Assembly (NCBI RefSeq): GCF_008704795.1
Contig: NZ_CP023690.1
Location: 7,450,501-7,514,500 of the forward strand
Source: Streptomyces spectabilis
GTDB taxonomy: Bacteria; Actinomycetota; Actinomycetes; Streptomycetales; Streptomycetaceae
Direction: 5' to 3'
Length of the DNA: 64,000 bases
Positions 7,308-16,457 of this stretch are shown here, piece after piece (the first letter of the stretch is position 1; each line of letters starts with the position of its first letter). The translations under genes were made by a program, and so were the position numbers. Under the pieces are notes generated by a model, which saw nothing but the letters and a program-made list of their open reading frames with translations, was not told the origin of the DNA and did no database searches.

Positions 7308-8738
7308 GTGGCCAAGCCAAGCCTTCGCAAGGACGCAGCGCCCGTCGCTGCGCAGCACCCAGTCGACGAGCGCCTCCCGGCGCTCAAGATGGCCACCACC
7401 GGCCTCCAGCACGTCGCCGCCATGTACGCGGGCGTCGTGGCGCCGCCCCTGATCGTCGGCGCGGCGGTGGGCCTGTCCGCCACCGAACTGACCTTCCTCA
7501 CCGGGGCCTGTCTGTTCACCGCGGGCCTGGCCACGTTCCTGCAGACCCTCGGGGTCTGGAACATCGGCGCCCGCCTTCCGTTCGTCAACGGCGTCACCTT
7601 CGCGGGCGTCGCGCCGATGCTCGCGGTCGTGGACTCCACCAAGGACAAGGACGACGCGCTGCCCGTCATCTTCGGCGCGGTGATCGTCGCCGGGATACTC
7701 GGCTTCGTCGCGGCCCCGTTCTTCTCCAAGGCGGTCCGCTTCTTCCCGCCCGTGGTCACGGGCACGGTCATCACCCTCATCGGCATCTCCCTGATGCCGG
7801 TGGCCTTCGGCTGGGCCCAGGGCCCGAATCCGGCGGCCGACGACTACGGCTCGCAGAAGTTCCTGGCCCTCGCGGGCATCACGCTGGTCATCGTGCTGCT
7901 CCTGCGCCGGTTCACCCGCGGCTTCGTGAAGCAGATCGCGGTCCTGCTCGGCCTGGTCCTCGGCACCCTTGTGGCGATCCCGTTCGGCGTGACGGACTTC
8001 GACCCGGTCAAGCAGGCGGACGTGGTCGGCTTCCCGACGCCGTTCCACTTCGGCGCCCCGCAGTTCACGGCGGCCGCGATCCTCTCCCTGTGCGTCGTCA
8101 TGGTCGTCTCCATGACGGAGTCCACGGCCGACATGCTCGCGCTGGGGGAGATCGTCGACCGCCCCGCCGACGAGAAGACCATCGCGGCCGGCCTGCGCGC
8201 CGACACCCTCGGCTCGGCGGTCAGCCCGCTGTTCAACGGCTTCATGTGCAGCGCCTTCGCGCAGAACATCGGCCTCGTGGCGATGACGAAGATCCGCAGC
8301 CGCTACGTCGTGGCGACCGGCGGCGGCTTCCTCGTCCTGATGGGCCTGTGTCCGATGGCGGCCTCGCTGATCGCGGTCGTGCCCCGGCCCGTGCTCGGCG
8401 GCGCGGGCGTCGTCCTCTTCGGCTCCGTCGCCGCCAGCGGCATCCAGACCCTCGTCAAGGCGGGCCTCGACAAGGACAACAACGTCCTGATCGTCGCGGT
8501 GTCCCTCGCCGTCGGCCTGATACCGATCTCGGCGCCGGAGTTCTACCACGCGTTCCCGGAGACCGCGAGGATCGTCCTGGACTCCGGCATCTCCACCGGC
8601 TGCGTCGCGGCCGTGGTCCTGAACCTGCTCTTCAACCACATCGGTGGAGGCAGGGACGCGGACGAGGTGACGGCACCGATGGAATCCGGCGGTGACATCG
8701 CGGAGACGCGGGCCGTCTCCAGCCCGTCCGGCGCCTGA
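7308..8738 (+). CDS. NCS2 nucleobase:cation symporter, second copy
   Basis: 476-residue paralogue of the permease at 4271, with GTG start and GGAGG 7 nt upstream. The same key segments are present: GLQHVAAMYAGVVAPPLIVG near residue 32, MTESTADMLALGEI near 269, and AFAQNIGLVAMTKIRSRYV near 313. Differences lie mainly in the termini and loops. Having two paralogues around the urate genes suggests separate substrates, for example urate and xanthine (inference). It is cut off from the operon by the hairpins at 7128-7223. Confidence 0.9.
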   Translation: MAKPSLRKDAAPVAAQHPVDERLPALKMATTGLQHVAAMYAGVVAPPLIVGAAVGLSATELTFLTGACLFTAGLATFLQTLGVWNIGARLPFVNGVTFAGVAPMLAVVDSTKDKDDALPVIFGAVIVAGILGFVAAPFFSKAVRFFPPVVTGTVITLIGISLMPVAFGWAQGPNPAADDYGSQKFLALAGITLVIVLLLRRFTRGFVKQIAVLLGLVLGTLVAIPFGVTDFDPVKQADVVGFPTPFHFGAPQFTAAAILSLCVVMVVSMTESTADMLALGEIVDRPADEKTIAAGLRADTLGSAVSPLFNGFMCSAFAQNIGLVAMTKIRSRYVVATGGGFLVLMGLCPMAASLIAVVPRPVLGGAGVVLFGSVAASGIQTLVKAGLDKDNNVLIVAVSLAVGLIPISAPEFYHAFPETARIVLDSGISTGCVAAVVLNLLFNHIGGGRDADEVTAPMESGGDIAETRAVSSPSGA

Positions 8739-8767
8739 GGACGAGGCGCCGCGAGGAGCGCGGGCAC

Positions 8768-8814
8768 GGCGCGGGGCGCGCACGGCCCCCCACGGGCCCT
8801 GCGCACCCCGCGCC
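8768..8814. terminator. Bidirectional terminator between permease and chitosanase
   Basis: 15-nt arms (8768-8782 and 8800-8814, one mismatch) of GGCGCGGGG type, with an inner GGCCC/GGGCC pairing in the loop. It lies between two convergent genes. Confidence 0.65.
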
Positions 8815-8832
8815 CCGGCGGTGGGGCGGTGC

Positions 8833-9681
8833 TCAGCGGTCGATGCGGTACGACTCGCCGTACACCTTCCAGGCCAGCGGCGGGTCCAGGTTCAGGTTCT
8901 TCTTGGTGAGGAAGACGCGCTGGGCGGTGTCCACCCGGCTGGTGTCCTCGTGGGCCTCCTCCTGCTTCATGGCCCAGACCCGGGCGTCGAGGAAGGCGTG
9001 CAGGTACTTCACCTCGTCGCCGCCCTGCGCCGGGGGCTTCGCGGTGCGCAGGGCGCGCTTGCGGATGTTGCTGAAGCTGGTGCTGTCGCCGCCGTCGCCG
9101 TGCATGACGATCGCGTCGTAGTACGCGAACTGCCCCAGCGCGCCGATGCCGTCGGCCTTGCCCCGCTTGACGGCCGGGTTGAAGTAGACGCGGTCGCGCT
9201 CGTCGTTCTGGGCCTGCTGGAAGGCCGGGTCCTTGGCGGCCTTCTCCCAGTCCTTGGTGTAGTGGGGGTCGAGGCCCGCGTGCGAGTCGGAGCCGTTCAC
9301 ACGGCGCAGCGCGGGCAGGTACTTCTCCAGGACGTTGCCGGGCTTGCGCGCGGCGTACAGCTCGACGAGGTCGAGCATGTCGCCGGTGCCGGAACAGAAG
9401 CCGATGATCCCGGCGGTGTAGCCGCGCTTGTCACCGATGTCCTCGATGTACTTGTACTGCGCCTTCCAGTCGAGCGAGGAGTTCTCCGCGCTCGCCACCA
9501 GCTTCATGGCGATCTCCTTCTTCGCCGGGTCGTCCAGGCCCACGGCGGCGCGCGGCGCGGGGGCCGCGCCCGCGGCCTCGGTGGCTGTCAGGGGCCCCGC
9601 TATCAGGGCCGCGCCTATCAGACCGACGACGGCCCGGCGGGTGCTGGTGCTGGTGCGGTGGGGGGTGGGGTGGGAGTGCAA
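8833..9681 (-). CDS. csn: Secreted chitosanase, glycoside hydrolase family 46
   Basis: Endo-hydrolysis of chitosan outside the cell. The start is TTG at 9681 with CTGGAGG 5 nt upstream; no in-frame ATG is available. 282 residues: the N-terminal signal (about 1-42) contains a twin Arg before a hydrophobic stretch (TRRAVVGLIGAALIAG), so Tat export is possible. The mature part is very close to the well-studied Streptomyces N174 enzyme as I remember it: SAENSSLDWKAQYKYIEDIG with catalytic Glu and, a little further, Asp in the GDKRGYT region, then GIIGFCSGTGDML. It stands alone; an imperfect palindrome at 9731 is its probable operator. Confidence 0.95.
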   Translation of the reverse strand: MHSHPTPHRTSTSTRRAVVGLIGAALIAGPLTATEAAGAAPAPRAAVGLDDPAKKEIAMKLVASAENSSLDWKAQYKYIEDIGDKRGYTAGIIGFCSGTGDMLDLVELYAARKPGNVLEKYLPALRRVNGSDSHAGLDPHYTKDWEKAAKDPAFQQAQNDERDRVYFNPAVKRGKADGIGALGQFAYYDAIVMHGDGGDSTSFSNIRKRALRTAKPPAQGGDEVKYLHAFLDARVWAMKQEEAHEDTSRVDTAQRVFLTKKNLNLDPPLAWKVYGESYRIDR

Positions 9682-9730
9682 CGGAACCTCCAGAGGGGGA
9701 GTTCTTGGTGCCGTGTGCGGGTCGCGTTTT

Positions 9731-9749
9731 GTTAGGAAGGTTTCCTACC
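9731..9749. promoter_or_regulatory. Putative chitosanase operator
   Basis: GTTAGGAAGGTTTCCTACC, 7 of 9 arm positions paired. Streptomyces chitosanase genes are known to carry a TTAGGAAA/TTTCCTAA-type palindrome bound by a ROK-family repressor (CsnR). The rest of the 375-nt gap 9682-10056 shows no gene on either strand; it must also hold the promoter of the DUF4360 gene. Confidence 0.6.
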
Positions 9750-10056
9750 AGAAATCGGAGATGACGTATACCCGTCAAGCACGACCGGGTGCGGGACGGG
9801 GTGCGCGCCTCAGAGGGCCCAGGAGCGCGCTCGTACATGGCCGGTCATCGCCCTAGTCGCTGCTCACGCTGGTCCGTACGATCCCAGCACCCTCAGCCTC
9901 CGCTCATCGCACGCCGACCGGTCGCCGACCCGTGAGCGGACCCGTGCGATGGCTGAGTCAGTTCCTCCCAGCACACGCTCCATCCCCCACCTCGCGGCGG
10001 CACGCCCTGCGTGCGTGCCGCCACGGGCCGAAGCACTCGATGGGAGAACCACGAAC

Positions 10057-10701
10057 ATGTCCGCTGCACTCCTCGCGGGTGGCGCCCTCGCCACCCTGCT
10101 CGCCGCCGGTCTGCCCGCTCACGACCCGACCGACTTCAGCGAACCGCCGCCCGACAAGATCGTGATCGAGGTCGCGACCGTGAACGGCTCCGGTTGCCCC
10201 AGAGGCACGGCCGCCGTCGCCGTGTCCGAGGACAACACCGCCTTCACCGTCACCTACAGCGACTACCTCGCCCAGGCGGGCGGCAGCTCCGCCCCCACGG
10301 CGTTCCGCAAGAACTGCCAGCTCAGCCTGATCGTGCACGTCCCGCAGGGCTTCACCTACGCGATAGCGAGCGCCGACTACCGCGGCTTCGCCTCCCTGGA
10401 GCGCGGCGCCAAGGGCACCGAGAAGGCGTCGTACTACTTCCAGGGCTCGCCGGACACCGGCGCCAAGTCCCACTCCTTCTCCGGCCCGGTCGCCGACAAC
10501 TGGCAGGCCACCGACGAGACCGAGGTCACCCAGCTGGTCTGGGCGCCCTGCGGCAAGAAGCGCAACTTCAACATCAACACCGAGCTGCGCGTGGACATCG
10601 GCACCTCGGACCGCACCAAGACCAGCTTCATGACGATGGACTCCACCGACGGGGCCATCAGCACGATCTACCGCGTGAAGTGGAAGGAGTGCCCGCGCTG
10701 A
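10057..10701 (+). CDS. Secreted DUF4360 protein
   Basis: 214 residues. The ATG at 10057 follows GGGAGAA by about 8 nt. A short signal peptide (SAALLAGGALATLLAAGLPA) precedes a domain typical of DUF4360: VATVNGSGCPRGTAAVAVSEDNTAF near the N-terminus, CQLSLIVHVPQGFTYAI, GFASLERG, and the final WKECPR. Four Cys suggest two disulphides in the exported protein. Function unknown. No operon; it is convergent with the GH89 gene, with a terminator between. Confidence 0.85.
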   Translation: MSAALLAGGALATLLAAGLPAHDPTDFSEPPPDKIVIEVATVNGSGCPRGTAAVAVSEDNTAFTVTYSDYLAQAGGSSAPTAFRKNCQLSLIVHVPQGFTYAIASADYRGFASLERGAKGTEKASYYFQGSPDTGAKSHSFSGPVADNWQATDETEVTQLVWAPCGKKRNFNINTELRVDIGTSDRTKTSFMTMDSTDGAISTIYRVKWKECPR

Positions 10702-10746
10702 CCGAGCCCGGCTGAGGTGCTGACCAGCTGACAGCTGGTGAGGGGG

Positions 10747-10786
10747 CCGTGCCTCCGGCGGGGACGACCGCCGTCCGGAGGCACGG
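10747..10786. terminator. Bidirectional terminator
   Basis: 12-bp arms CCGTGCCTCCGG (10747-10758) and CCGGAGGCACGG (10775-10786) between the convergent DUF4360 and GH89 genes. Confidence 0.75.
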
Positions 10787-10800
10787 CGACGGGTCCCGCG

Positions 10801-12999
10801 TCAGCGGGTCCCGTCGAGTACGTCGCGCACCTTCTTCGCGATCGCGTACGTGTCTCCCGCGGGGGTCACGGCGAGGCGCCCCGGCTCGCGGAGCCACTGG
10901 TCCTCCAGGGCGAACCAGTCGACGGACCGCGGCTCGCGGCCCTCGTCGAGCGCGTCGCGCAGCTCGTCGAAGTACGTCGTCCAGCGCAACCGGTACAGGC
11001 CGCCGACGAGGCCCGCCCACTCGCGGTTGGCATAGTCCTTCAGGCCCGCGTCGGCCCCGGCGCGCGGGCCCCACACGGTCACCAACGACAGCTGGTCGTA
11101 GGCGAGTTGCTCGCGCTCGCGGTCGTCGGCGCCCCAGGCGCGGGCGTCCGCAACCCACCGCCCGAGCAGCTGGCGGCCGTCGGTCGCGGCAAGCCGGTCG
11201 AGCAGGTCGAGCAGGCGCAGCCAGGTGCGGGTGAGCCGCTCGAAGCGGGCGGTGTCCCGCGCGTCGTACGCCGCCTTGACGCGGGGCAGCAGCACCCGGC
11301 TCCGGTTCGACAGGGCCTGCCGCGCCACGTCGAGCAGGTCGCGCCGGTACGCGGCCGAGCCGCGCAAGTCCCGCCGCACCCGCAGGAGTTCGTCGAGCGC
11401 GGGCTCGAAGTCGGCGGCCGGGTAGCGGAGCTCCTTCGGTGACCACGAGGCGGCGGAGCGCACCGTGAGACCGGGGCGCGCGCCGAAGAGGCCGTCGGCG
11501 CCCTCGGCCCACGAGTCGGCGCGGGTGGTGCCGTAGCAGGTGCGCCGCAGCACGTCCCAGGCGCGCGCGGCATGCGGGTCGGCGCCGCCGTACCGGCTGA
11601 CGGCCCACTGCGCGAACCACTCCTTCAGGTCCAAGTCGCCTTTCCGCCAGGCGAGTTCGGAGAACAGCTCGAAGGCGGCCGGGTTGTTGTCGGCGGCCTC
11701 CGGCAGCAGCGCGATGCCGCGCAGGGCGCTGCCGTCCCTGGTGCGCCACCGCTCGTAGAGGTCCGCCCAGTCGGGCGTGTTCGCGCCGAGCGCGGTGTGT
11801 CCGCCGAAGTTCCAGATCGAGCCGAAGGCGTACGGCGTGCCGCCCCAGTCGGCCTCGCGGTCGGTGACGTGCGGGAAGCGGTCGGACAGGCCGTCGACGA
11901 CGAGCATGCGGTCCTTGTCGACGGCGTCCACGAGGGCCTTGGGCGGGTTGTGCTGCCAGCCGAGGATCACCCACAGGGCGTCCGGGTGCGCGGCCCGCAG
12001 CGCCCGCTCGACGGCGCGGGCGGCCTCGCCCACCGGCACGTCACCCGGCTTCCCGCCCTCGTGGAGCAGGTCCATCTTGTACATCGTGGACGGTCCGAGC
12101 AGCTCGTCTTGGACGCGGTAGTAGGCGGCGGCGACGTGCGCGAAGGCGTCGGTGCGCGGATCCAGCCAGTCGGGGCGCGCGAAACCCACCCAGTCGCCCT
12201 GCGGCACGGTCCGCGCGCCCGGGTTCCGCTCGGCGAAGTCCGGCGGGACGGTGCCGAAGTACCCCGGGAACACGGGTGTCATGCCGAGCGCGCGCAGCCG
12301 GTCCGCGATGCGCCGCCCGAGCCGGGCACGCCGCTGGAGGAGCTGCCCCGACACCGGGTGCGGGAAGGCCGCCATGTTCTGGAGCAGCCACCACGGCTGG
12401 TGCGCCGGCCCCGGCACCCAGGCCCGCAGCTCCTCGTCCCCGTACCCGAACTCCTGGAACACCCGGTGGTGGACGGCGTCGGCGCCCGCGTACACCAGGA
12501 CCTCGTTGTAGCCGTGCAGGGCGAGCACGTCGATCTCGCGCTCCCAGTACGACCAGTCGTGGTACGCGTTCGTGTAGCCGTCGTTGGTGTCGTTGAGGGC
12601 GAACCGGTGCGGGGTGTTGGCCCGCCCGGTGAGCGGCGCACCGGGCGCGGGCAGCAGCTTCGGCAGGTCGAGCTGGTGGCCCGCCCAGGTGATGTTCGCG
12701 CGGCAGACCTGCTTCAGGTAGTGGTACAGGCCCCTGAGGTGGACGGCCGGGGTCGGCCCCGCCACGGTGACGCGGCCGCGCGCCCCGGTCACGCGGTAGG
12801 AGTCCGGGGCCCCGGACGTCTCGAACGCGAGCTGCTCCGCGTGCCGGGGCAGCAGCCGCCGGGCCGCCGCCGCGGCGCTCCCTGGCTCCCCGGGCGGCAC
12901 CGCGGCGCCGTCGGCCGCACGCCCCCCGGAGCAGGCCACTGCCGTCCCGGCCGTACCGGCGAGGGCGGTGAGCAGAGCGCGACGGGGCAGCTGGGACAT
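10801..12999 (-). CDS. Secreted alpha-N-acetylglucosaminidase, glycoside hydrolase family 89
   Basis: Removes terminal alpha-linked N-acetylglucosamine. 732 residues from the ATG at 12999. The N-terminus carries Arg-Arg followed by a hydrophobic run ending in VACSGG, so a lipoprotein or Tat signal. NAGLU-type domains follow: an N-terminal mixed domain, the TIM barrel with LALHGYNEVLVYAGADAVHH, the acid Glu region YKMDLLHEGGKPGD, and LLPEAADNNPAAFELFSEL with the second Glu, then the helical C-terminal domain. It is divergent from the GH29 fucosidase across 262 nt, so both probably act on the same alpha-GlcNAc/fucose-capped glycan, such as mucin-type or plant/fungal chains (inference). Confidence 0.92.
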   Translation of the reverse strand: MSQLPRRALLTALAGTAGTAVACSGGRAADGAAVPPGEPGSAAAAARRLLPRHAEQLAFETSGAPDSYRVTGARGRVTVAGPTPAVHLRGLYHYLKQVCRANITWAGHQLDLPKLLPAPGAPLTGRANTPHRFALNDTNDGYTNAYHDWSYWEREIDVLALHGYNEVLVYAGADAVHHRVFQEFGYGDEELRAWVPGPAHQPWWLLQNMAAFPHPVSGQLLQRRARLGRRIADRLRALGMTPVFPGYFGTVPPDFAERNPGARTVPQGDWVGFARPDWLDPRTDAFAHVAAAYYRVQDELLGPSTMYKMDLLHEGGKPGDVPVGEAARAVERALRAAHPDALWVILGWQHNPPKALVDAVDKDRMLVVDGLSDRFPHVTDREADWGGTPYAFGSIWNFGGHTALGANTPDWADLYERWRTRDGSALRGIALLPEAADNNPAAFELFSELAWRKGDLDLKEWFAQWAVSRYGGADPHAARAWDVLRRTCYGTTRADSWAEGADGLFGARPGLTVRSAASWSPKELRYPAADFEPALDELLRVRRDLRGSAAYRRDLLDVARQALSNRSRVLLPRVKAAYDARDTARFERLTRTWLRLLDLLDRLAATDGRQLLGRWVADARAWGADDREREQLAYDQLSLVTVWGPRAGADAGLKDYANREWAGLVGGLYRLRWTTYFDELRDALDEGREPRSVDWFALEDQWLREPGRLAVTPAGDTYAIAKKVRDVLDGTR

Positions 13000-13199
13000 C
13001 GGGGCTCCCGAGGTCGGACGGGCGTTTCGCACACCGAGATGACTCCTGCCCCGCCCACCCCCGCTCCCTAACCCATCGTCAGCCACTGGCCGGACCGCAG
13101 GAACTGTGCCGCTGCGACGGGAGGTGCGGAGCGGGCCAATCATCGGAGCGAAGCGCGGTTCGTGGCGCGATTGCTGCCACCGGGGCCGTGTTTGGCCCA

Positions 13200-13228
13200 T
13201 TGACATCCGATGTATCCGCTCCTACGTT
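13200..13228 (+). promoter_or_regulatory. Fucosidase promoter
   Basis: TTGACA (13200-13205), 17-nt spacer, TACGTT (13223-13228); one of the best vegetative-type promoters in the window. An AGGAG ribosome site follows at about 13250. Confidence 0.75.
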
Positions 13229-13261
13229 CCCGAGCGTCCCGTAGACGAACAGGAGCCGCTC

Positions 13262-15079
13262 ATGCGACGAAGAGTGACCGCACTCGCCCTGCTCCTCACC
13301 GCCACCGCCCTGCCGCTCTCCGCCGTCGGGCCCGCGCAGTCGGCGCCCGGCCCCCAGCGGGCCGCGGGCCCCGGCACGGACCACGCCGCCGACGACCCCT
13401 TCACCGCCGACCGCACCAACTGGTTCCGCCAGGACCGCTTCGGCATGTTCATCCACTTCGGCGCCTACTCGAACCTGGAGGGCGAGTATCCGCGCCCGGA
13501 CGGCACCGTCTGCCGCAACGCCGAGTGGATCAAGCGCCAGTGCAAGATCCCGACGGCCGAGTACGAGCGCCGCGCGCGGTCGTTCGACCCCGCCGACTTC
13601 GACGCCGGGGCCGTCGTGAAGGCGGCGAAGGACGCCGGGATGAAGTACATCGTGATCACGTCCAAGCACCACGAGGGCTACGCCATGTGGCCGACGAAGG
13701 TCAACTCCTGGAACCTGCGCGACCATTCGTCCTTCGACAAGAACCGCGACATCCTCGCCGAGCTGAAGCGGGCCGCCGACGCGGCGGGCGTCAAGCTCGG
13801 CTTCTACTACTCCATCTGGGACTGGCACGACCCGGACTTCCCGGACCCGGCGACCTTCCCGAAGTACGAGAAGCGGATGTACGCGCAGCTCAAGGAGCTG
13901 GTCGACACCTATGACCCGGCGCTGCTCTGGTTCGACGGCGAGTGGGACACCGAGGACCCGCACAACCCGTGGACCGCCCGCGACGGCGAGCGCCTGGAGG
14001 CGTATCTGCGCGGCCTGAACCCCGACCTCGTCATCAACAACCGCGTCGGCAAGCGCCGCGTGGTCGACGGCGACTACGGCACGCCCGAGCAGGAGATCCC
14101 CGACGCCCCGGTCGACGGCCAGCTCTGGGAGTCCTGCATGACCCTGAACGACCACTGGGGCTTCGCCCGGTACGACCGGAACTGGAAGTCGGGCCAGGCC
14201 CTGGTGCGCAACCTCCTCGCCACCACCTCGCGCAGCGGCAACTACCTCCTGAACGTCGGCCCCGACGCGCGCGGCCGGGTCCCGCAGCCGTCCGTGGACC
14301 GGCTGAAGGAGATGGGCACCTGGCTGCGCACGGCGGGCCAGGGCGACGCGGTCTTCGGCGCCCGCTACGGCGGTCTCGTCGAGGAGCCGGACTGGGGCAC
14401 GGTCAGCCGCAAGGGCGACACCCTGTACGCGGCGGTCACGCGCTGGCCGGGCGCGGGGCAGCCCCTGCACCTGAGGGCGCGTACGGACTTCGCGGTCAAG
14501 TCGGCCCGGGTGCTCGGCAGTTCGCAGCGGGTCACCGTCACCGCGTCCGGCGACGGCTACGACCTCACACCGTCCGGCGCCGCGACCAACCCCACGGCCA
14601 CCGTGATCGCCCTGAAGGTCGACCCCGGCCGCGCGGCCCGCCCCGGCGACGGCAAGGGCCTGAAGCAGGAGGTCTTCGACAACGCGGAGCTGTCCGGCGC
14701 CCCGAAGGTCACCCGCACCGACCCCGCGGTCAACCACTCCTGGAAGTACACGGGTTCACCGCACCCGTCCGTAGCCGCGGACCGGTTCGGCGTGCGCTGG
14801 ACGGGCTCGGTCGAGCCGCGCCGCTCGGAGACGTACACGCTCACCACGGTCTCCGACGACACCGTGCGCGTCTGGATCGACGGCGAGTTGGTCATCGACT
14901 CCTGGAACCCGCACGAGCCCAGGGTCGACAAGGCACGGGTGCGGCTGGAGGCGGGCAGGCGGCACGCGATCCGCGTCGACTACGCGGAGCAGACGGGGGA
15001 GGCCCATATGAAGCTCCTGTGGTCCAGCCCGAACCAGCCGCAGGAGGTCATTCCCTCGACGCAGCTGCGGACACGCTGA
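13262..15079 (+). CDS. Secreted alpha-L-fucosidase, GH29 with C-terminal PA14 domain
   Basis: Hydrolyses terminal alpha-L-fucose. 605 residues: signal peptide (about 1-28, ending in AQSA), GH29 catalytic barrel (about 45-360) with [28 protein letters not shown], and the nucleophile Asp in LLWFDGEWD (about residue 222), a small beta domain, then a PA14 domain (about 465-600) with the conserved [17 protein letters not shown] stretch, which usually binds carbohydrate. The last 32 nt overlap tail-to-tail with the acetyltransferase gene at 15048. Strong promoter upstream; divergent from GH89. Confidence 0.94.
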   Translation: MRRRVTALALLLTATALPLSAVGPAQSAPGPQRAAGPGTDHAADDPFTADRTNWFRQDRFGMFIHFGAYSNLEGEYPRPDGTVCRNAEWIKRQCKIPTAEYERRARSFDPADFDAGAVVKAAKDAGMKYIVITSKHHEGYAMWPTKVNSWNLRDHSSFDKNRDILAELKRAADAAGVKLGFYYSIWDWHDPDFPDPATFPKYEKRMYAQLKELVDTYDPALLWFDGEWDTEDPHNPWTARDGERLEAYLRGLNPDLVINNRVGKRRVVDGDYGTPEQEIPDAPVDGQLWESCMTLNDHWGFARYDRNWKSGQALVRNLLATTSRSGNYLLNVGPDARGRVPQPSVDRLKEMGTWLRTAGQGDAVFGARYGGLVEEPDWGTVSRKGDTLYAAVTRWPGAGQPLHLRARTDFAVKSARVLGSSQRVTVTASGDGYDLTPSGAATNPTATVIALKVDPGRAARPGDGKGLKQEVFDNAELSGAPKVTRTDPAVNHSWKYTGSPHPSVAADRFGVRWTGSVEPRRSETYTLTTVSDDTVRVWIDGELVIDSWNPHEPRVDKARVRLEAGRRHAIRVDYAEQTGEAHMKLLWSSPNQPQEVIPSTQLRTR

Positions 15080-15872
15080 CCAGGGCGTACTCGGTGAACG
15101 TGCCGCAGGCCGCGAAGCCGAGCGCGCGGTAGACGGGCTCGCCGTCCGGTGACGCCTGGAGGACCGCCGTCCGCAGCCCCGCGTCGCGCCCCGCGTGCAG
15201 CGCGGCGAGCGTGAGGGCGCCGCCGTAGCCGCGGCGCCGGTGGGCGGCGAGCGTCGAGATGTTGTAGATCCCGGCGACACCCGCGTGCAGGAAGGCCTCG
15301 GCGGTGCACACCGGCTGCCCGTCGGCGTACCCGATCAGGTAGCGGGCGGGGGAGTCGGCGGCGAGCGCCCCCTCGGCGACCGCCGCGTAGAACTGCCGGA
15401 CCGTCGCCGCCGGGGGATCCCAGTTGGCGGCCAGGACCGTGGCGTACGCGTCGAGTTCGGCGGCCGTGGTCACCGGCCGGATCTCCAGGCCGTCCGCGTG
15501 CGCGGGCGGCGGCGCCGCGCCCAGGTCGAGCCACATGCCCGTCTCGGCCTCGGACGCGGGGAGCCCGGCGGCGGCGAGCCGCGCGCCGAGGTCACCCGGT
15601 GTGGAGGTGTCACCCACCCACCAGGAGAAGGTGCGCCCGGTGCCGGTCAGCTCCTTCACGGTGGCCGCGATCCGGGCGTCCGCGCTCTCCTCGGTGAACC
15701 GCGCCGCGGCGACGATGTTGAAGGTGTCGTCGTCGATGCCGCTGTCCGCGACGACCAGGTCCCCGTGGTCGGTGACGCGCGCTCCCGGCAGGTGCCGGTG
15801 CAGGTGCCCGGCGTGGGCGGCGAGGTTCCGCTCGGCGGCGGCGAGCGCGTCCGGCCCGTCCGGCCCTGTCAC
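15048..15872 (-). CDS. GNAT-family N-acetyltransferase, probably double domain
   Basis: 274 residues, GTG start overlapping the TetR stop (GTGA), so translation is coupled. The C-terminal half (about 150-270) is a clear GNAT fold: [20 protein letters not shown], the acetyl-CoA loop, then [17 protein letters not shown]. The N-terminal half (about 1-130) looks like a second, degenerate acetyltransferase domain. Substrate unknown. It is encoded with a TetR regulator and an MFS exporter, so a role in modifying an exported or toxic small molecule is plausible. Confidence 0.85.
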   Translation of the reverse strand: MTGPDGPDALAAAERNLAAHAGHLHRHLPGARVTDHGDLVVADSGIDDDTFNIVAAARFTEESADARIAATVKELTGTGRTFSWWVGDTSTPGDLGARLAAAGLPASEAETGMWLDLGAAPPPAHADGLEIRPVTTAAELDAYATVLAANWDPPAATVRQFYAAVAEGALAADSPARYLIGYADGQPVCTAEAFLHAGVAGIYNISTLAAHRRRGYGGALTLAALHAGRDAGLRTAVLQASPDGEPVYRALGFAACGTFTEYALVSVSAAASRE

Positions 15873-16447
15873 AGCCCCTCCAGGACGGTGTCGACGGTGG
15901 TCACCAGGGCCTTCCGGTCGTCCCGCACGCGGGCCAGGACCCGCAGCCCGTAGTACGTGCTCTGCACCAGGCGCGCCACCTCGCGCGGGTCGCGGTCGGC
16001 CGGGATCTCGCCACTGGCCTGCCCGGCCCTGGTCACCGCGCACACCTCGTCCTCGACGCGGTCGAAGCCGCGCCGCACGGCCCGGCGTACGTCGCCGTCG
16101 AGACCGGCCAGCTCGATGGCCGCGTTGATGGCGAAGCAGCCGCGGCCGTCGTCCGCGTCCAGGTCGCTCTCGACCGAGTGCAGGATCATCGCCCGCAGCC
16201 GCTCCTTGGCGGTGCCGGGGCCCTGGAGGCGCTCGATCTGCGCGGCGGTGACCGTGTCGTAGTAGCGGTCGAGGGCGCGCAGATACAGCTCGCGCTTGCC
16301 GCCGAAGGTGTTGTAGAGGCTCGACGGGCCGAGGCCCGTCGAGTCGCACAGGTCGCGCGTCGACGTGCCCTCGTACCCGTGGCGCCAGAAGGTCTCCATG
16401 GCCGCGGTGATGACGCGGTCCTCGTCGAACTGTCGTGGCCTGGCCAT
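15869..16447 (-). CDS. TetR-family repressor
   Basis: 192 residues from ATG 16447. The HTH (about residues 9-52) reads [20 protein letters not shown], then [19 protein letters not shown], typical of TetR proteins. The C-terminal domain contains a [15 protein letters not shown] motif seen in the large LmrA/YxaF-like group. It overlaps the GNAT gene by 4 nt and starts 11 nt after the MFS stop. A palindrome with GTTTTG arms (16464-16486) lies in its promoter region inside the MFS 3' end, and a matching one lies upstream of the MFS gene, so it probably represses both itself and the exporter. Confidence 0.9.
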   Translation of the reverse strand: MARPRQFDEDRVITAAMETFWRHGYEGTSTRDLCDSTGLGPSSLYNTFGGKRELYLRALDRYYDTVTAAQIERLQGPGTAKERLRAMILHSVESDLDADDGRGCFAINAAIELAGLDGDVRRAVRRGFDRVEDEVCAVTRAGQASGEIPADRDPREVARLVQSTYYGLRVLARVRDDRKALVTTVDTVLEGL

Positions 16448-16457
16448 GCGCCGGACC

